Source: Kaistella yonginensis
GTDB taxonomy: Bacteria > Bacteroidota > Bacteroidia > Flavobacteriales > Weeksellaceae
Length of the DNA stretch: 64,000 bases
Reading direction: 5' to 3'
Assembly: GCF_030409525.1 (NCBI RefSeq)
Contig: NZ_JAUFQB010000004.1
Span: forward strand, 1-64,000
Shown here: in pieces, positions 15,994-24,736 of the stretch
Position numbering within the stretch: the first letter of the stretch is position 1
Layout of the letters: each line of letters opens with the position of its first letter
Made by a program: the position numbers and the translations under genes
The notes under the pieces: model-generated
The model's database searches: none
The model's input: the letters and a program-made list of their open reading frames with translations, nothing else
Told to the model about the DNA's origin: nothing

Positions 15994-17274
15994 TTAAGAG
16001 ATTCTTCTGGTAATTAATATTTTATCTACCCGCTGCCGGTCTTTGTCGATAATTTCAAGCTCCAGGTCTTCAATTGTTATCGTATCACCCACTTCCGTAG
16101 AGCCATGATGTGCATTGAGGAAAAAACCAACCAACGTGGTATAATTGTCTTTATTATCAAATTCATAATCCAGATCAAAGTATTTGATGAATTCTACAAT
16201 GGGAAACTGGGCATCTGCCAACCATGAGTGCTCACTTCGTTGTGTAATTCGGTAATCAAAATTATCGCTGGTCGCTGTATTTCCTACAAGCGCATCTAAT
16301 ACGTCGTGCATGGTTACGATCCCTACGGTATTTCCATATTCATCGATAACAATCCCATAATGGTTTTTTTCTTTTTTAAAAATTTCCAGCACTTTATAGG
16401 CGTAATAATTTTCATTAAGAAAAACAGGCTGCTTTAAATGGTTTTTCAGATTAAAATTTTCTGGATCAGCGATCGGAAAGAGATCTTTCATGCTCACAAT
16501 TCCGATAATGTGATCTAAATTATTTCCATCGGTCACTGGATAGGCATTGTGCTTCTCGTCTTTGATTTTCTGTAAAATACTTTCCAAATTTTCACTCACG
16601 TTAAAAAAAGTTACCGAGGTTCGGTGGGTCAAAAGTGTATTGATTTTCCGGTCACCCAGCTCAAAAACCCTTTCCACAATATTATGCTCAATTTGTTCAA
16701 TTTGTCCTTCCAGCGCACTTTCCCTAACGATGGATTTTATTTCCTCCTCGGTAATAATGCTGTCTGAGGTGCTTTTTATTCCAAATAACTTTAGCAATAA
16801 ATTATTGGAAGTGGTTAATAATAAAACAAAAGGCGAGGTAACTTTAGACAAAATGTCCATCGGTTTTGCGAGCAAAGTAATAATTCGCTCCGGGAAAGTC
16901 ATTGCGATTCTTTTCGGTAACAATTCCCCTAACAAAATGGATAAATACGTGATGAAAATTACAATTCCGATGGTCGCCAATGGCTTAGAATAGGGTGTAA
17001 TAACTGCGAATTGATCCAGAAAACTTTTAAAATCATTGGTGAGGTTTTCACCGGAATATACCCCAAGCAAAATCCCAATCAAAGTAATCCCGATTTGGAC
17101 CGTTGATAAAAATTTAGTGGGGTTTTCTGAAAGTTCAAGTGCTTTTTTTGCGCCTCTACTGCCTTTTCGACCCGCATTTTCTAGTTTGAATTTTCGGGAG
17201 GAGACGAGTGACATTTCCGACATGGAAAAAATTCCGTTGAGTAAAACGAGTAAAATGATGATCAATAATTCCAT
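15994..17274 (-). CDS. CNNM/CBS domain membrane protein (hemolysin family, CorC-like)
   Basis: The 426-residue protein has the standard three-part layout of this family: an N-terminal CNNM (DUF21) membrane domain at about 1-190 with Ser-Glu-rich MSEMSLVSSRK after the first helix, paired CBS domains at about 205-335 (including YPVTDGNNLDHIIGIVSMKDL and DEYGNTVGIVTMHDVLDAL), and a C-terminal CorC_HlyC transporter-associated domain. Members are linked to Mg2+ or Co2+ export. The gene lies between two related alpha/beta hydrolases, 10 bases upstream of one of them. Substrate specificity cannot be read from the sequence. Confidence 0.93.
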   Translation of the reverse strand: MELLIIILLVLLNGIFSMSEMSLVSSRKFKLENAGRKGSRGAKKALELSENPTKFLSTVQIGITLIGILLGVYSGENLTNDFKSFLDQFAVITPYSKPLATIGIVIFITYLSILLGELLPKRIAMTFPERIITLLAKPMDILSKVTSPFVLLLTTSNNLLLKLFGIKSTSDSIITEEEIKSIVRESALEGQIEQIEHNIVERVFELGDRKINTLLTHRTSVTFFNVSENLESILQKIKDEKHNAYPVTDGNNLDHIIGIVSMKDLFPIADPENFNLKNHLKQPVFLNENYYAYKVLEIFKKEKNHYGIVIDEYGNTVGIVTMHDVLDALVGNTATSDNFDYRITQRSEHSWLADAQFPIVEFIKYFDLDYEFDNKDNYTTLVGFFLNAHHGSTEVGDTITIEDLELEIIDKDRQRVDKILITRRIS

Positions 17275-17327
17275 TCAAATCTTTTAAGGACTACAAAGAT
17301 AATTTTTTTGATCATAGAATTCAGCTT

Positions 17328-18185
17328 TTACTTCCGATGGGAATACCCTAAACTTGTTTTTTCTGCGTCAATGAAAACCTTTCGCTCTTCAAAAATCTCT
17401 TCCATTGCGCGATGGTATTCCTCAAATTGATGAATATCGATATGGCCAGCTCTTAAAATCACATACAATCGGGTAAGTTCTGGATTTATTTCCGACAGAT
17501 CAATCGCGGTCTTGATCGGCACAAGTCGGTCTTCACTGCCATGAATGATTTTAATCGGACAACGCACATTTTTTAAATATTGAAAAGTTGGAATATTGTA
17601 CCGCAAGAATGGTTTGGCGGGCATAAAAGGTAAATAACGCTGAATCGTTCGTAGTAATGAATACAGTGGCGAGGTTAAAATTAACAAACGCGGATTATTT
17701 TTAGAGGCAAGTCGCGCCGCAAATCCTGACCCAAGTGACCTCCCGTAAACCGTGATTTTATCTTCACTAAATTCTTTTTTTACAATATTGTAAATAAATT
17801 GAGAATCTCTTTTCATGGCTTCTACGGTTCTTTTTCCCGTACTTTTCCCAAATCCACGGTAATCCATCATCACCACTTCATAGCCTAATCGTGTAAAGTC
17901 GATCGCAAATTTCCCCCAACCTTTAATACTTTTTGTATTTCCTTTTAAATAGATCACCACCCCTTTTGGGTCATCCACCTGAAAATGAAGATAACTGATA
18001 TTGGCTCCTTTTTCAGTTTCCACATATTTTTCCTCTGCTTTTAGATGCTCATAGGCGAATTTGAAATCTGCCGGTAGTTTTTCGGGTTGAAAGAAAAATT
18101 TATGTTGAAAAAAATAAATTAAAATCCCAAGAAAGAGGAGCGAAACCACGATGATTGCAATGATGAAGTAGATATTGATATTCAT
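17328..18185 (-). CDS. Alpha/beta hydrolase with N-terminal membrane anchor
   Basis: This 285-residue hydrolase has an N-terminal membrane segment (residues 5-26). Its Bem46-like alpha/beta domain carries IYLKGNTKSIKGWG, VVMMDYRGFGKSTG, the nucleophile elbow GRSLGS with Ser150, HGSEDRLVP with the acidic residue, and the catalytic His in RAGHIDIH. It is clearly homologous to the 258-residue hydrolase at 15207-15983. The active site is expected on the cytoplasmic face. Substrate unknown. Confidence 0.88.
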   Translation of the reverse strand: MNINIYFIIAIIVVSLLFLGILIYFFQHKFFFQPEKLPADFKFAYEHLKAEEKYVETEKGANISYLHFQVDDPKGVVIYLKGNTKSIKGWGKFAIDFTRLGYEVVMMDYRGFGKSTGKRTVEAMKRDSQFIYNIVKKEFSEDKITVYGRSLGSGFAARLASKNNPRLLILTSPLYSLLRTIQRYLPFMPAKPFLRYNIPTFQYLKNVRCPIKIIHGSEDRLVPIKTAIDLSEINPELTRLYVILRAGHIDIHQFEEYHRAMEEIFEERKVFIDAEKTSLGYSHRK

Positions 18186-18236
18186 AGCATAAATTTAGAT
18201 AAATTTAGTCATCGTGGTTGAATATAGAAGGATAAC

Positions 18237-19199
18237 TTACAGAAAGTTTTTAAAAACCAGCCATTTCGCTTCGTAGAACTTTTTAATCTGATTTTTTTGC
18301 CGAAGTTTAAACGTTTTTGGAATTTGCTCATAAAAAGAAAAATGGGCACGAATGACCGCCCAAAAATGAGACCTGCCGTGTTTGTATCCAAAATAAATTC
18401 CTGCAAATCCATCGAGGATTAACCGAAAAGGAATCAACCAAACTAAGGTAGAAAAAGGTGCATTTTTTAAAAGCATCGAAAAATTATTTCGGATATTTAA
18501 GAATGTCTTTTGTGGACTTTGTTTATTTAATGTTCCGCCGCCCACATGATAAACCGCAGATTTTCCGGTATAAAATATTTTCTTTTCTGAGTTTTTTAAA
18601 CGCCAGCATAAATCGATCTCTTCTTGATGGGCAAAGAATCGTGCATCAAAGCCATTTTGGGCCCAAAAATCCTGAGAACGGATAAAGAAACAACATCCTG
18701 AGGCCCATAAAATTTCGATTTCATCATCATATTGACCCTTATCTTCTTCGATGTTTTCAAAAATTCTTCCGCGGCAATACGGATAACCAAGATTATCAAG
18801 AAAACCACCTGCAGCTCCCGCAAACTCAAAATGCGTTCTTTTATTAAAATCAAGAATTTTAGGCTGAACAGCACTAATGTTTTTGTCACGCTGAAAAATA
18901 GCAAGAATGGGTCTGATCCAGTGAGCAGTCACTTCAACATCAGAATTTAAGAGACAGTAAAACTCGTGTTGAACTTTTTTTAAACCTTCATTGTAACCGC
19001 CTGCGAATCCGTAATTTTTAGTATTAACAATGATTTTAACCATTGGAAAATTTTCCTTTAGAAATGAAATAGAATCATCAGAAGAAGCATTGTCTATGAC
19101 GTAAATAAGTGCATCTTCAGAATGTTCAATAACGTTGGGTAGAAATTTTTCTAACCAGTTTTTTCCATTCCAATTAAGTATGACGATTGCTAAATCCAA
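18237..19199 (-). CDS. Family 2 glycosyltransferase, rhamnosyltransferase-like
   Basis: The 320-residue GT-A enzyme begins with MDLAIVILNWNGKNWLEKFL, typical of WbbL-like GT2 transferases. The nucleotide-sugar site contains VIDNASSDDS (34-43), NYGFAGGYNEG (62-72) and the DxD-like NSDVEV with D87. The later motif HQEEIDLCWRLK is the usual acidic catalytic segment. It would add a sugar to a surface glycan or lipid-linked glycan. It sits directly downstream of the lipid acyltransferase gene (37 bases), so both may act on envelope lipids or polysaccharide. The sugar donor is not known. Confidence 0.92.
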   Translation of the reverse strand: MDLAIVILNWNGKNWLEKFLPNVIEHSEDALIYVIDNASSDDSISFLKENFPMVKIIVNTKNYGFAGGYNEGLKKVQHEFYCLLNSDVEVTAHWIRPILAIFQRDKNISAVQPKILDFNKRTHFEFAGAAGGFLDNLGYPYCRGRIFENIEEDKGQYDDEIEILWASGCCFFIRSQDFWAQNGFDARFFAHQEEIDLCWRLKNSEKKIFYTGKSAVYHVGGGTLNKQSPQKTFLNIRNNFSMLLKNAPFSTLVWLIPFRLILDGFAGIYFGYKHGRSHFWAVIRAHFSFYEQIPKTFKLRQKNQIKKFYEAKWLVFKNFL

Positions 19200-19236
19200 T
19201 AGTAATTTGCTAAATAAGGTAAGAATATTTACGAAT

Positions 19237-20112
19237 CTAAGTGCCCATAACTTTGATGGCGTTTTGATATTTCCATCTTCTGTGCGACCAAAGATAATTG
19301 TCTGGTCTTTTATTAATGGTATTTTCTAACCGTTGATGAAATTTTTTAACAACTTCATGTTCTACAAATTTTTCACCATCCGGAAGAATACGATAATAAT
19401 TTACCTGATAAAAACCTCGCTTTACTTTTTTCATATCGCAGTAAATAAAGGCCAAATCCATTCTGGTCGAAAGCTTATCGTAACCTACAAAAACGGGTGT
19501 TTTCTGGTTCAAAAAATTTAAACCGTAAGTCACTTCTGAAACATGTGGCGTTTGGTCTGCAACAAATAAATAAATAGAATTACCATCGTTCGGATTTCTG
19601 AAAATGTGGCGTACCACTTCTTTCGCTTCTAAGGGTTGATTGCCGAATCGGGTTCTGAGTTCTTTTATCTTCTGCTCCCAAAAACCACTTTGAACCTTGC
19701 GATAAACTGGGAAACTCTTGTCCTGTGGCACTGCCATTGCTAAGGCATTAAACCATTCCCAGTTAAAAACATGTCCGGCCAAGAGAATAATGTTTTTCTT
19801 TTCATCATAGGCTTCCTGAAAAACATTTTGGTTAATATGCTGAACACGAACCCGCAATTCAGTAGAGGATACCGTAAATGATCGAAAAGTCTCGACGATA
19901 TAATCGCAAAAATTAAGATAGAATTTTTTTTCAATTTTTCTGAGTTCCTCAGGAGATTTTTCAGGAAAAGAATTTTGAAGGTTTTCACGAACCACATTTT
20001 TTCGGTAGCCTACAAGATGATAGATGACAAAAAATATGAAATCTGAAAATAGATACAAAATCCGCAGCGGCAGTTTTGTAAAAAGCAGTAAGATTTTGAA
20101 TATAAAGTTCAT
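19237..20112 (-). CDS. Lipid A biosynthesis acyltransferase, LpxL/HtrB family
   Basis: The 291-residue protein has a hydrophobic N-terminus (residues 4-34) and the HtrB/LpxL fold. The catalytic H-x4-E motif is H114 to E119 in AGHVFNWEW, followed by YRKVQSGFWEQKI and VADQTPH, both characteristic of the family. It would transfer a secondary acyl chain onto lipid A at the inner membrane. It lies upstream of the glycosyltransferase. Bacteroidota often carry one such enzyme; the acyl chain used cannot be told. Confidence 0.9.
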   Translation of the reverse strand: MNFIFKILLLFTKLPLRILYLFSDFIFFVIYHLVGYRKNVVRENLQNSFPEKSPEELRKIEKKFYLNFCDYIVETFRSFTVSSTELRVRVQHINQNVFQEAYDEKKNIILLAGHVFNWEWFNALAMAVPQDKSFPVYRKVQSGFWEQKIKELRTRFGNQPLEAKEVVRHIFRNPNDGNSIYLFVADQTPHVSEVTYGLNFLNQKTPVFVGYDKLSTRMDLAFIYCDMKKVKRGFYQVNYYRILPDGEKFVEHEVVKKFHQRLENTINKRPDNYLWSHRRWKYQNAIKVMGT

Positions 20113-20198
20113 AAATTAGGTGCAAATTTAGTGATAATTAAGTTTATGGTTCATTCTATTTTTATTAATTTGCAAACGATAAATAGATCCCTTAAAAA

Positions 20199-20789
20199 AT
20201 GAAAAAAACAATCCTAAGAATATTTGCTGTTTCAGCTTTGTTGATTACCAATTTGGCTTGTTCCCAGAAAACGGAAAGCAGCACTATGAAATCAACACAA
20301 ACAAAGAAGTCGAGTGCAGTTGAAGCAGACAGTATTGCGATTATAGAAGCAAAGAAAAAAGTGGCTGCAGAAGAGAAAGCTAAACTTCCGAAACCTTATA
20401 ATGATAAGGAAAATGCAGAAGCGAAAATTGCTGAATTGGTAAAACAGGCACAACTGGAAAATAAAAATATTATCCTACAAGCTGGTGGAAACTGGTGTAT
20501 TTGGTGTTTGAGATTTAATCAGTTTGTGCAAACCACTCCGGAACTTAAAAATATAGTGGATGAAAATTATCTGTATTATCATTTGAATTATTCTCCTGAA
20601 AATAAAAATGAAAAAGTATTTACGAAGTATGACAATCCTGGAGCAAAATTCGGTTATCCCGTTTTCATTATTTTAGATAAAAACGGTAAAATGATTCATA
20701 CCCAAGACAGCGCAGTTTTGGAGGAAGGAAAAGGCTACAGTATCGACAAGGTTAAAGCGTTTTTCCAGAAATGGGCGCCTAAATCTTAA
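20199..20789 (+). CDS. Thioredoxin-fold lipoprotein
   Basis: The 196-residue protein has a lipoprotein signal peptide with lipobox ITNLAC (acylated Cys21), a Lys/Ala/Glu-rich linker to about residue 66 and a thioredoxin-like domain with the active site NWCIWC (Cys100 and Cys103). Unlike periplasmic oxidases it uses Cys-Ile-Trp-Cys. It would be anchored on the periplasmic side and could reduce disulfides in envelope proteins. It converges on the aldehyde dehydrogenase gene across a shared terminator. Confidence 0.85.
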   Translation: MKKTILRIFAVSALLITNLACSQKTESSTMKSTQTKKSSAVEADSIAIIEAKKKVAAEEKAKLPKPYNDKENAEAKIAELVKQAQLENKNIILQAGGNWCIWCLRFNQFVQTTPELKNIVDENYLYYHLNYSPENKNEKVFTKYDNPGAKFGYPVFIILDKNGKMIHTQDSAVLEEGKGYSIDKVKAFFQKWAPKS

Positions 20790-20791
20790 AG

Positions 20792-20831
20792 CAAAAGTCT
20801 CGTCAGTTAACTGATGAGATTTTGTTTTTTT
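20792..20831. terminator. Bidirectional terminator between convergent genes
   Basis: A near-perfect palindrome at 20792-20824 (centre GTCAGTTAACTGA) flanked by T-rich sequence serves the thioredoxin gene on the plus strand and the aldehyde dehydrogenase gene on the minus strand. Confidence 0.8.
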
Positions 20832-22191
20832 ATAAGAGTTTTTTAATCCAATGCAATTTTTTGTCGGAATAAGGCGGATATTTTAAATCAGGTTCGCCCC
20901 AAGTTACGCGACTGAGAATGGCTTTCTGATGAGAAAAAGCATCGAAACCAAATTTTCCATGATAATTCCCAATTCCAGAAGTACCAACGCCGCCGAATGG
21001 AAGATTGTCATTGCTTAAATGCATCACCACATCATTAATACAACCGCCACCAAAAGATATTTTCGAAATAAAATGTTCTTTTTCTTCCGAATCATTTGTA
21101 AATAAATACGCAGATAAGGGTTTCTCTCCTTTTGCGATTTGAAGCAATGCTTCATTGAAGTTTTTAAAAGTTAAAACCGGTAAGATTGGTCCAAAAATTT
21201 CTTCTTGCATCACCGCGTCAGCCCACGTCACCTTATGCAGGAGTGTAGGCTCAATATATTTTGATGATGCATCGCTTTTTCCACCATAGAAGACTTTTTC
21301 TTGATCAATTAATTTTAGCAACCGATCAAAATTTCGATCATTGATGATTCTTGTGTAATGTGCTGCATCTGGCTGATAATTAAATTTCTCAATATAAGAT
21401 TTCAACGTATCCAGGAAGCTATCCTTCACTTTCTCATCAACCAGAATGTAATCGGGGGCCACACAAGTTTGACCGGCATTCAGGAACTTTCCCCAAACAA
21501 TTCGCTTAGCAGCAACTTCAAAATTTGCACTGGAGGTTACAACGGCCGGGCTTTTTCCTCCTAATTCCAAGGTTACCGGCGTTAAATGCTTTGCTGCTGC
21601 TTCGTAAACGATCTGCCCAACTTTCGGACTTCCGGTGAAAAAAATCTTATCGAACTTTAGTTTTAATATTTCAGTGATCTCTTCTACACCACCTTCTGCA
21701 ACAAACAAATATTCTTTGGGAAAGTTTTCATTAATAATTTTGGCCATTGCTTTCATTGTGTTTTCTGCAACTTCACTTGGTTTTAAAATACACGTATTTC
21801 CAGCAGCTATAGCAGCAATTACCGGCGAAAGCGAAAGCTGATACGGATAATTCCATGCGCCGATGACTAGCGTACATCCCAACGGTTCGGGATGGATTTT
21901 GCTGGAGCCCAATTGATTGGCGAGATTGGTGCGCACTCGTTTTGGTTTTGCTAAAGAATGTAAGTTTTTAAGGTAATAATCGATGTCTTTTAAAACAAAA
22001 GAAATTTCGGTCGTGTAGGTATCAAATTTTGATTTTCCGAAATCCCGGTAAATGGCTTCGTATAATATATCCTCATTTTTAATAATGACTTCTTTAAATT
22101 TTTCCAAATAGATTTTTCGGAATTTCAGATTTTTAGTTTTCTGACTAGTGAAAAATTCTTGTTGTCGTGTTAAAATATCGTGAAAATTCAT
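20830..22191 (-). CDS. Aldehyde dehydrogenase, ALDH3-like
   Basis: The 453-residue enzyme has the ALDH3 size and layout. The NAD-binding segment includes VIGAWNYPYQLSLSPVIAAI and FTGSPKVGQ. The catalytic glutamate is in LELGGKSP (about residue 208) and the nucleophilic cysteine in NAGQTCVAPDY (about 241). It oxidises aldehydes to acids with NAD(P)+. The C-terminal end is soluble, without the membrane tail of fatty aldehyde dehydrogenases. Which aldehyde it uses is not known; the family covers aromatic and fatty aldehydes. It is divergent from the SDR gene. Confidence 0.93.
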   Translation of the reverse strand: MNFHDILTRQQEFFTSQKTKNLKFRKIYLEKFKEVIIKNEDILYEAIYRDFGKSKFDTYTTEISFVLKDIDYYLKNLHSLAKPKRVRTNLANQLGSSKIHPEPLGCTLVIGAWNYPYQLSLSPVIAAIAAGNTCILKPSEVAENTMKAMAKIINENFPKEYLFVAEGGVEEITEILKLKFDKIFFTGSPKVGQIVYEAAAKHLTPVTLELGGKSPAVVTSSANFEVAAKRIVWGKFLNAGQTCVAPDYILVDEKVKDSFLDTLKSYIEKFNYQPDAAHYTRIINDRNFDRLLKLIDQEKVFYGGKSDASSKYIEPTLLHKVTWADAVMQEEIFGPILPVLTFKNFNEALLQIAKGEKPLSAYLFTNDSEEKEHFISKISFGGGCINDVVMHLSNDNLPFGGVGTSGIGNYHGKFGFDAFSHQKAILSRVTWGEPDLKYPPYSDKKLHWIKKLL

Positions 22192-22321
22192 CGCTTTTAT
22201 TTATTAATTAATCGTAGTTTAGATTTTTGTTAGGGGCAATTTCGTTGAACCTCGTGGTTAGCGTTATTTATAACAACTATCAATCCAAACAAATTTACCG
22301 TAAAAAAATAAATCATTAGCA

Positions 22322-23128
22322 ATGGATTTCAAAAATAAAATAGTTCTTATTACGGGCGGTTGTTCCGGAATAGGAAAAATCATGAGCCGCAAATCTCTGG
22401 AAAGAGGTTGTTCACAATTAATTATTTGGGATATAAACGAAGAAGGTTTAGCACGAACCAAATCAGAATTCTCCACATTGGGTGGTGAGGTACTTACTTA
22501 TAAAGTTGATGTGTCTGATCTTGATGAAATTAAAATTAATGCGCAACGCGTAAAAACTGAAGTGGGTTCCGTTGACATTCTAATCAATAATGCTGGTATT
22601 GTAGTAGGAAAATATTTTCATGAACACACCCATGAACAGATTGAAAAAAGTATGTCGATTAATACAACTGCTGTAATGCACACCACTTTGGAATTTTTAC
22701 CTGGAATGATCGCTAAAAATTCCGGTGCTATTTGTAATATTGCTTCCTCGGCAGGCCTAATTTCTAATCCGAAAATGTCGGTGTATGCTTCATCAAAATG
22801 GGCAGTAGTTGGTTGGGGCGACAGCGTTCGTTTGGAAATGAATCAGTTAAAGAAAAATATTTCTGTTACGACCATCATGCCCTTCTTTATCAATACCGGA
22901 ATGTTTGATGGCGTGAAGTCGAAAGTACTGCCAATTTTAGAACCTGAAAGAACTTCAGAACGAATTATTAAAGCAATCGAAAAGGAAACCAAAATGTTTG
23001 CTTTGCCTCTTCCTTATTGGTTTATCCGACTTTCGCAAGGATTACTTCCAATCCCAGCATTTGATTGGGTGATGCAAAATGTGTTTGGAGTTTATGACAC
23101 CATGAAAGAGTTTACCGGACGAAAATAA
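22322..23128 (+). CDS. Short-chain dehydrogenase/reductase (classical SDR)
   Basis: The 268-residue protein has a Rossmann nucleotide-binding motif TGGCSGIG at 11-18, NNAG at 89-92 and the catalytic triad Ser142, Tyr155, Lys159 (YASSK). Length and the C-terminal region resemble SDRs related to human retinol dehydrogenase 10/DHRS-like enzymes that act on hydrophobic alcohols or ketones. The substrate cannot be assigned. It lies head-to-head with the aldehyde dehydrogenase, so the pair might jointly oxidise a lipid-derived alcohol and aldehyde; that link is speculative. Confidence 0.92.
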   Translation: MDFKNKIVLITGGCSGIGKIMSRKSLERGCSQLIIWDINEEGLARTKSEFSTLGGEVLTYKVDVSDLDEIKINAQRVKTEVGSVDILINNAGIVVGKYFHEHTHEQIEKSMSINTTAVMHTTLEFLPGMIAKNSGAICNIASSAGLISNPKMSVYASSKWAVVGWGDSVRLEMNQLKKNISVTTIMPFFINTGMFDGVKSKVLPILEPERTSERIIKAIEKETKMFALPLPYWFIRLSQGLLPIPAFDWVMQNVFGVYDTMKEFTGRK

Positions 23129-23152
23129 ATTTTTTGCCTGAAATAATTTCCT

Positions 23153-23160
23153 TAAATTTG
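23153..23160 (+). promoter_or_regulatory. Probable -7 box of purB
   Basis: TAAATTTG matches TAnnTTTG and lies 24 bases before purB. TTTTTG at 23131-23136 may be the -33 element, although the 16-base gap is shorter than usual. Confidence 0.5.
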
Positions 23161-23184
23161 TGCGAGTAAAAAGTAAAAGAAAGA

Positions 23185-24612
23185 ATGAATTCCTATAAAA
23201 ATCCCCTTGAAGAACGCTATTCAAGTGAGGAAATGCTCTACAATTTCTCACCGAATAACAAGTTCAGAAACTGGAGAAAATTATGGATCGCTCTGGCCGA
23301 AATCGAAAAAGATTTAGGGCTCGACATTTCCGTAGAGCAAATCGCACAACTTAAAGAAAACGCGGAAGACATCGATTATGAAAAGGCGGCGGAGTATGAA
23401 AAAAAATTCCGTCATGATGTGATGGCACATGTTCACACGTATGGCGACGCTGCCCCTTTGGCAAAAGGAATAATCCATTTGGGTGCAACTTCAGCATTTG
23501 TGGGCGATAACACCGATCTGATTCAAATGCGCGACGGTCTTTTGTTGATCAGAAAACAATTGGTCAATGTCATGAAGAATCTGGCTGATTTTGCGATTCA
23601 ATATAAAGATTTACCGACGCTCGGTTTTACGCATTATCAACCTGCACAACTAACAACCGTGGGAAAACGTGCGACTTTATGGTTACAGTCTTTAATTTTA
23701 GATTTTGAAGAATTAGAATTTTTCTTAGAAACTTTAAGATTTCGCGGCGTAAAAGGAACCACCGGAACTGCGGCGAGTTTTTTGGAATTATTTGATGGTG
23801 ATTATTCCAAAGTAAAACATTTAGATAAAGAACTTTCAAAACGTTTTGGGTTTGATAAAGTATTCGGTGTTTCCGGCCAAACCTATGACCGTAAAATTGA
23901 TGCAAAGGTTGTAGCGTTACTTTCTAATGTCGCACAATCTGCGCACAAATTCACCAATGACTTAAGATTACTTCAGAATTTAAAAGAAATAGAAGAACCA
24001 TTCGAGAAAAACCAAATCGGATCTTCTGCGATGGCCTATAAACGAAATCCAATGCGTTCGGAAAGAATAGGAGCCTTGGCAAAATTCGTGATGTCACTTT
24101 CTACAAGTTCCGCAATGGTCGCATCGACCCAATGGTTTGAAAGAACTTTGGATGATTCTGCCAATAAGCGATTGACCATTCCACAAGCGTTTCTTTCAAT
24201 TGATGCTATTCTGATGATTTGGAATAATATCATGAATGGAATCGTAGTTTATGAAAATAGAATTCAGAAACATATAATGGAAGAACTTCCGTTTATGGCG
24301 ACCGAATATATCATTATGGAAGAAGTGAAAGCTGGTGGCGACCGACAAGAAATTCACGAAACCATCCGCGTTCATTCCATGGAAGCTTCAAAAAAGGTTA
24401 AACAAGAAGGCAAAGAAAATGATTTAATTAGCAGAATTATGAACGACGCCTCCTTAAAACTGGATAAATCAAAATTGATGGAAGTGCTCGACCCGAAAAA
24501 CTTCATCGGTTTCGCACCCATTCAAACCGAAGAGTTTATCGAAAATGAGGTAAATCCAATCTTAAAAAAGTACGCCGAACTCATCGGATTAAAAGCCGAC
24601 CTTAAAGTATAA
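23185..24612 (+). CDS. purB: Adenylosuccinate lyase
   Basis: PurB cleaves SAICAR to AICAR and adenylosuccinate to AMP, two steps of purine synthesis. The 475-residue length is typical. The fumarase/aspartase superfamily signature SSAMAYKRNPMRSERIG is present, as are HYQPAQLTTVGKR and GATSAFVGDN near the active site. It is the first gene of the purine group and has its own terminator, so purL is probably transcribed separately. Confidence 0.97.
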   Translation: MNSYKNPLEERYSSEEMLYNFSPNNKFRNWRKLWIALAEIEKDLGLDISVEQIAQLKENAEDIDYEKAAEYEKKFRHDVMAHVHTYGDAAPLAKGIIHLGATSAFVGDNTDLIQMRDGLLLIRKQLVNVMKNLADFAIQYKDLPTLGFTHYQPAQLTTVGKRATLWLQSLILDFEELEFFLETLRFRGVKGTTGTAASFLELFDGDYSKVKHLDKELSKRFGFDKVFGVSGQTYDRKIDAKVVALLSNVAQSAHKFTNDLRLLQNLKEIEEPFEKNQIGSSAMAYKRNPMRSERIGALAKFVMSLSTSSAMVASTQWFERTLDDSANKRLTIPQAFLSIDAILMIWNNIMNGIVVYENRIQKHIMEELPFMATEYIIMEEVKAGGDRQEIHETIRVHSMEASKKVKQEGKENDLISRIMNDASLKLDKSKLMEVLDPKNFIGFAPIQTEEFIENEVNPILKKYAELIGLKADLKV

Positions 24613-24618
24613 ATATTT

Positions 24619-24648
24619 AATGCAGTCTTTTTGGCTGCATTTTTTTTA
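24619..24648 (+). terminator. Terminator of purB
   Basis: AATGCAG (24619-24625) pairs with CTGCATT (24635-24641), followed by a run of T residues. Confidence 0.85.
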
Positions 24649-24679
24649 TCGCTTTTGGCAAGTAAATAAATCTTATAAT

Positions 24680-24723
24680 GTCCTGAAAGGACGATTTAAT
24701 AAAGAATAGGATATAATCCTATT
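24680..24723 (+). repeat. Two-hairpin repeat element, copy 1 (upstream of purL)
   Basis: The first hairpin is GTCCT-GAA-AGGAC (24680-24692) and the second AATAGGAT-ATA-ATCCTATT (24705-24723), joined by GATTTAATAAAG. It ends 14 bases before purL. A second copy with compensatory changes precedes purC. It is probably a dispersed REP-like element, but a structured leader RNA is an alternative. Confidence 0.6.
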
Positions 24724-24736
24724 ATAAAAATTAAAA

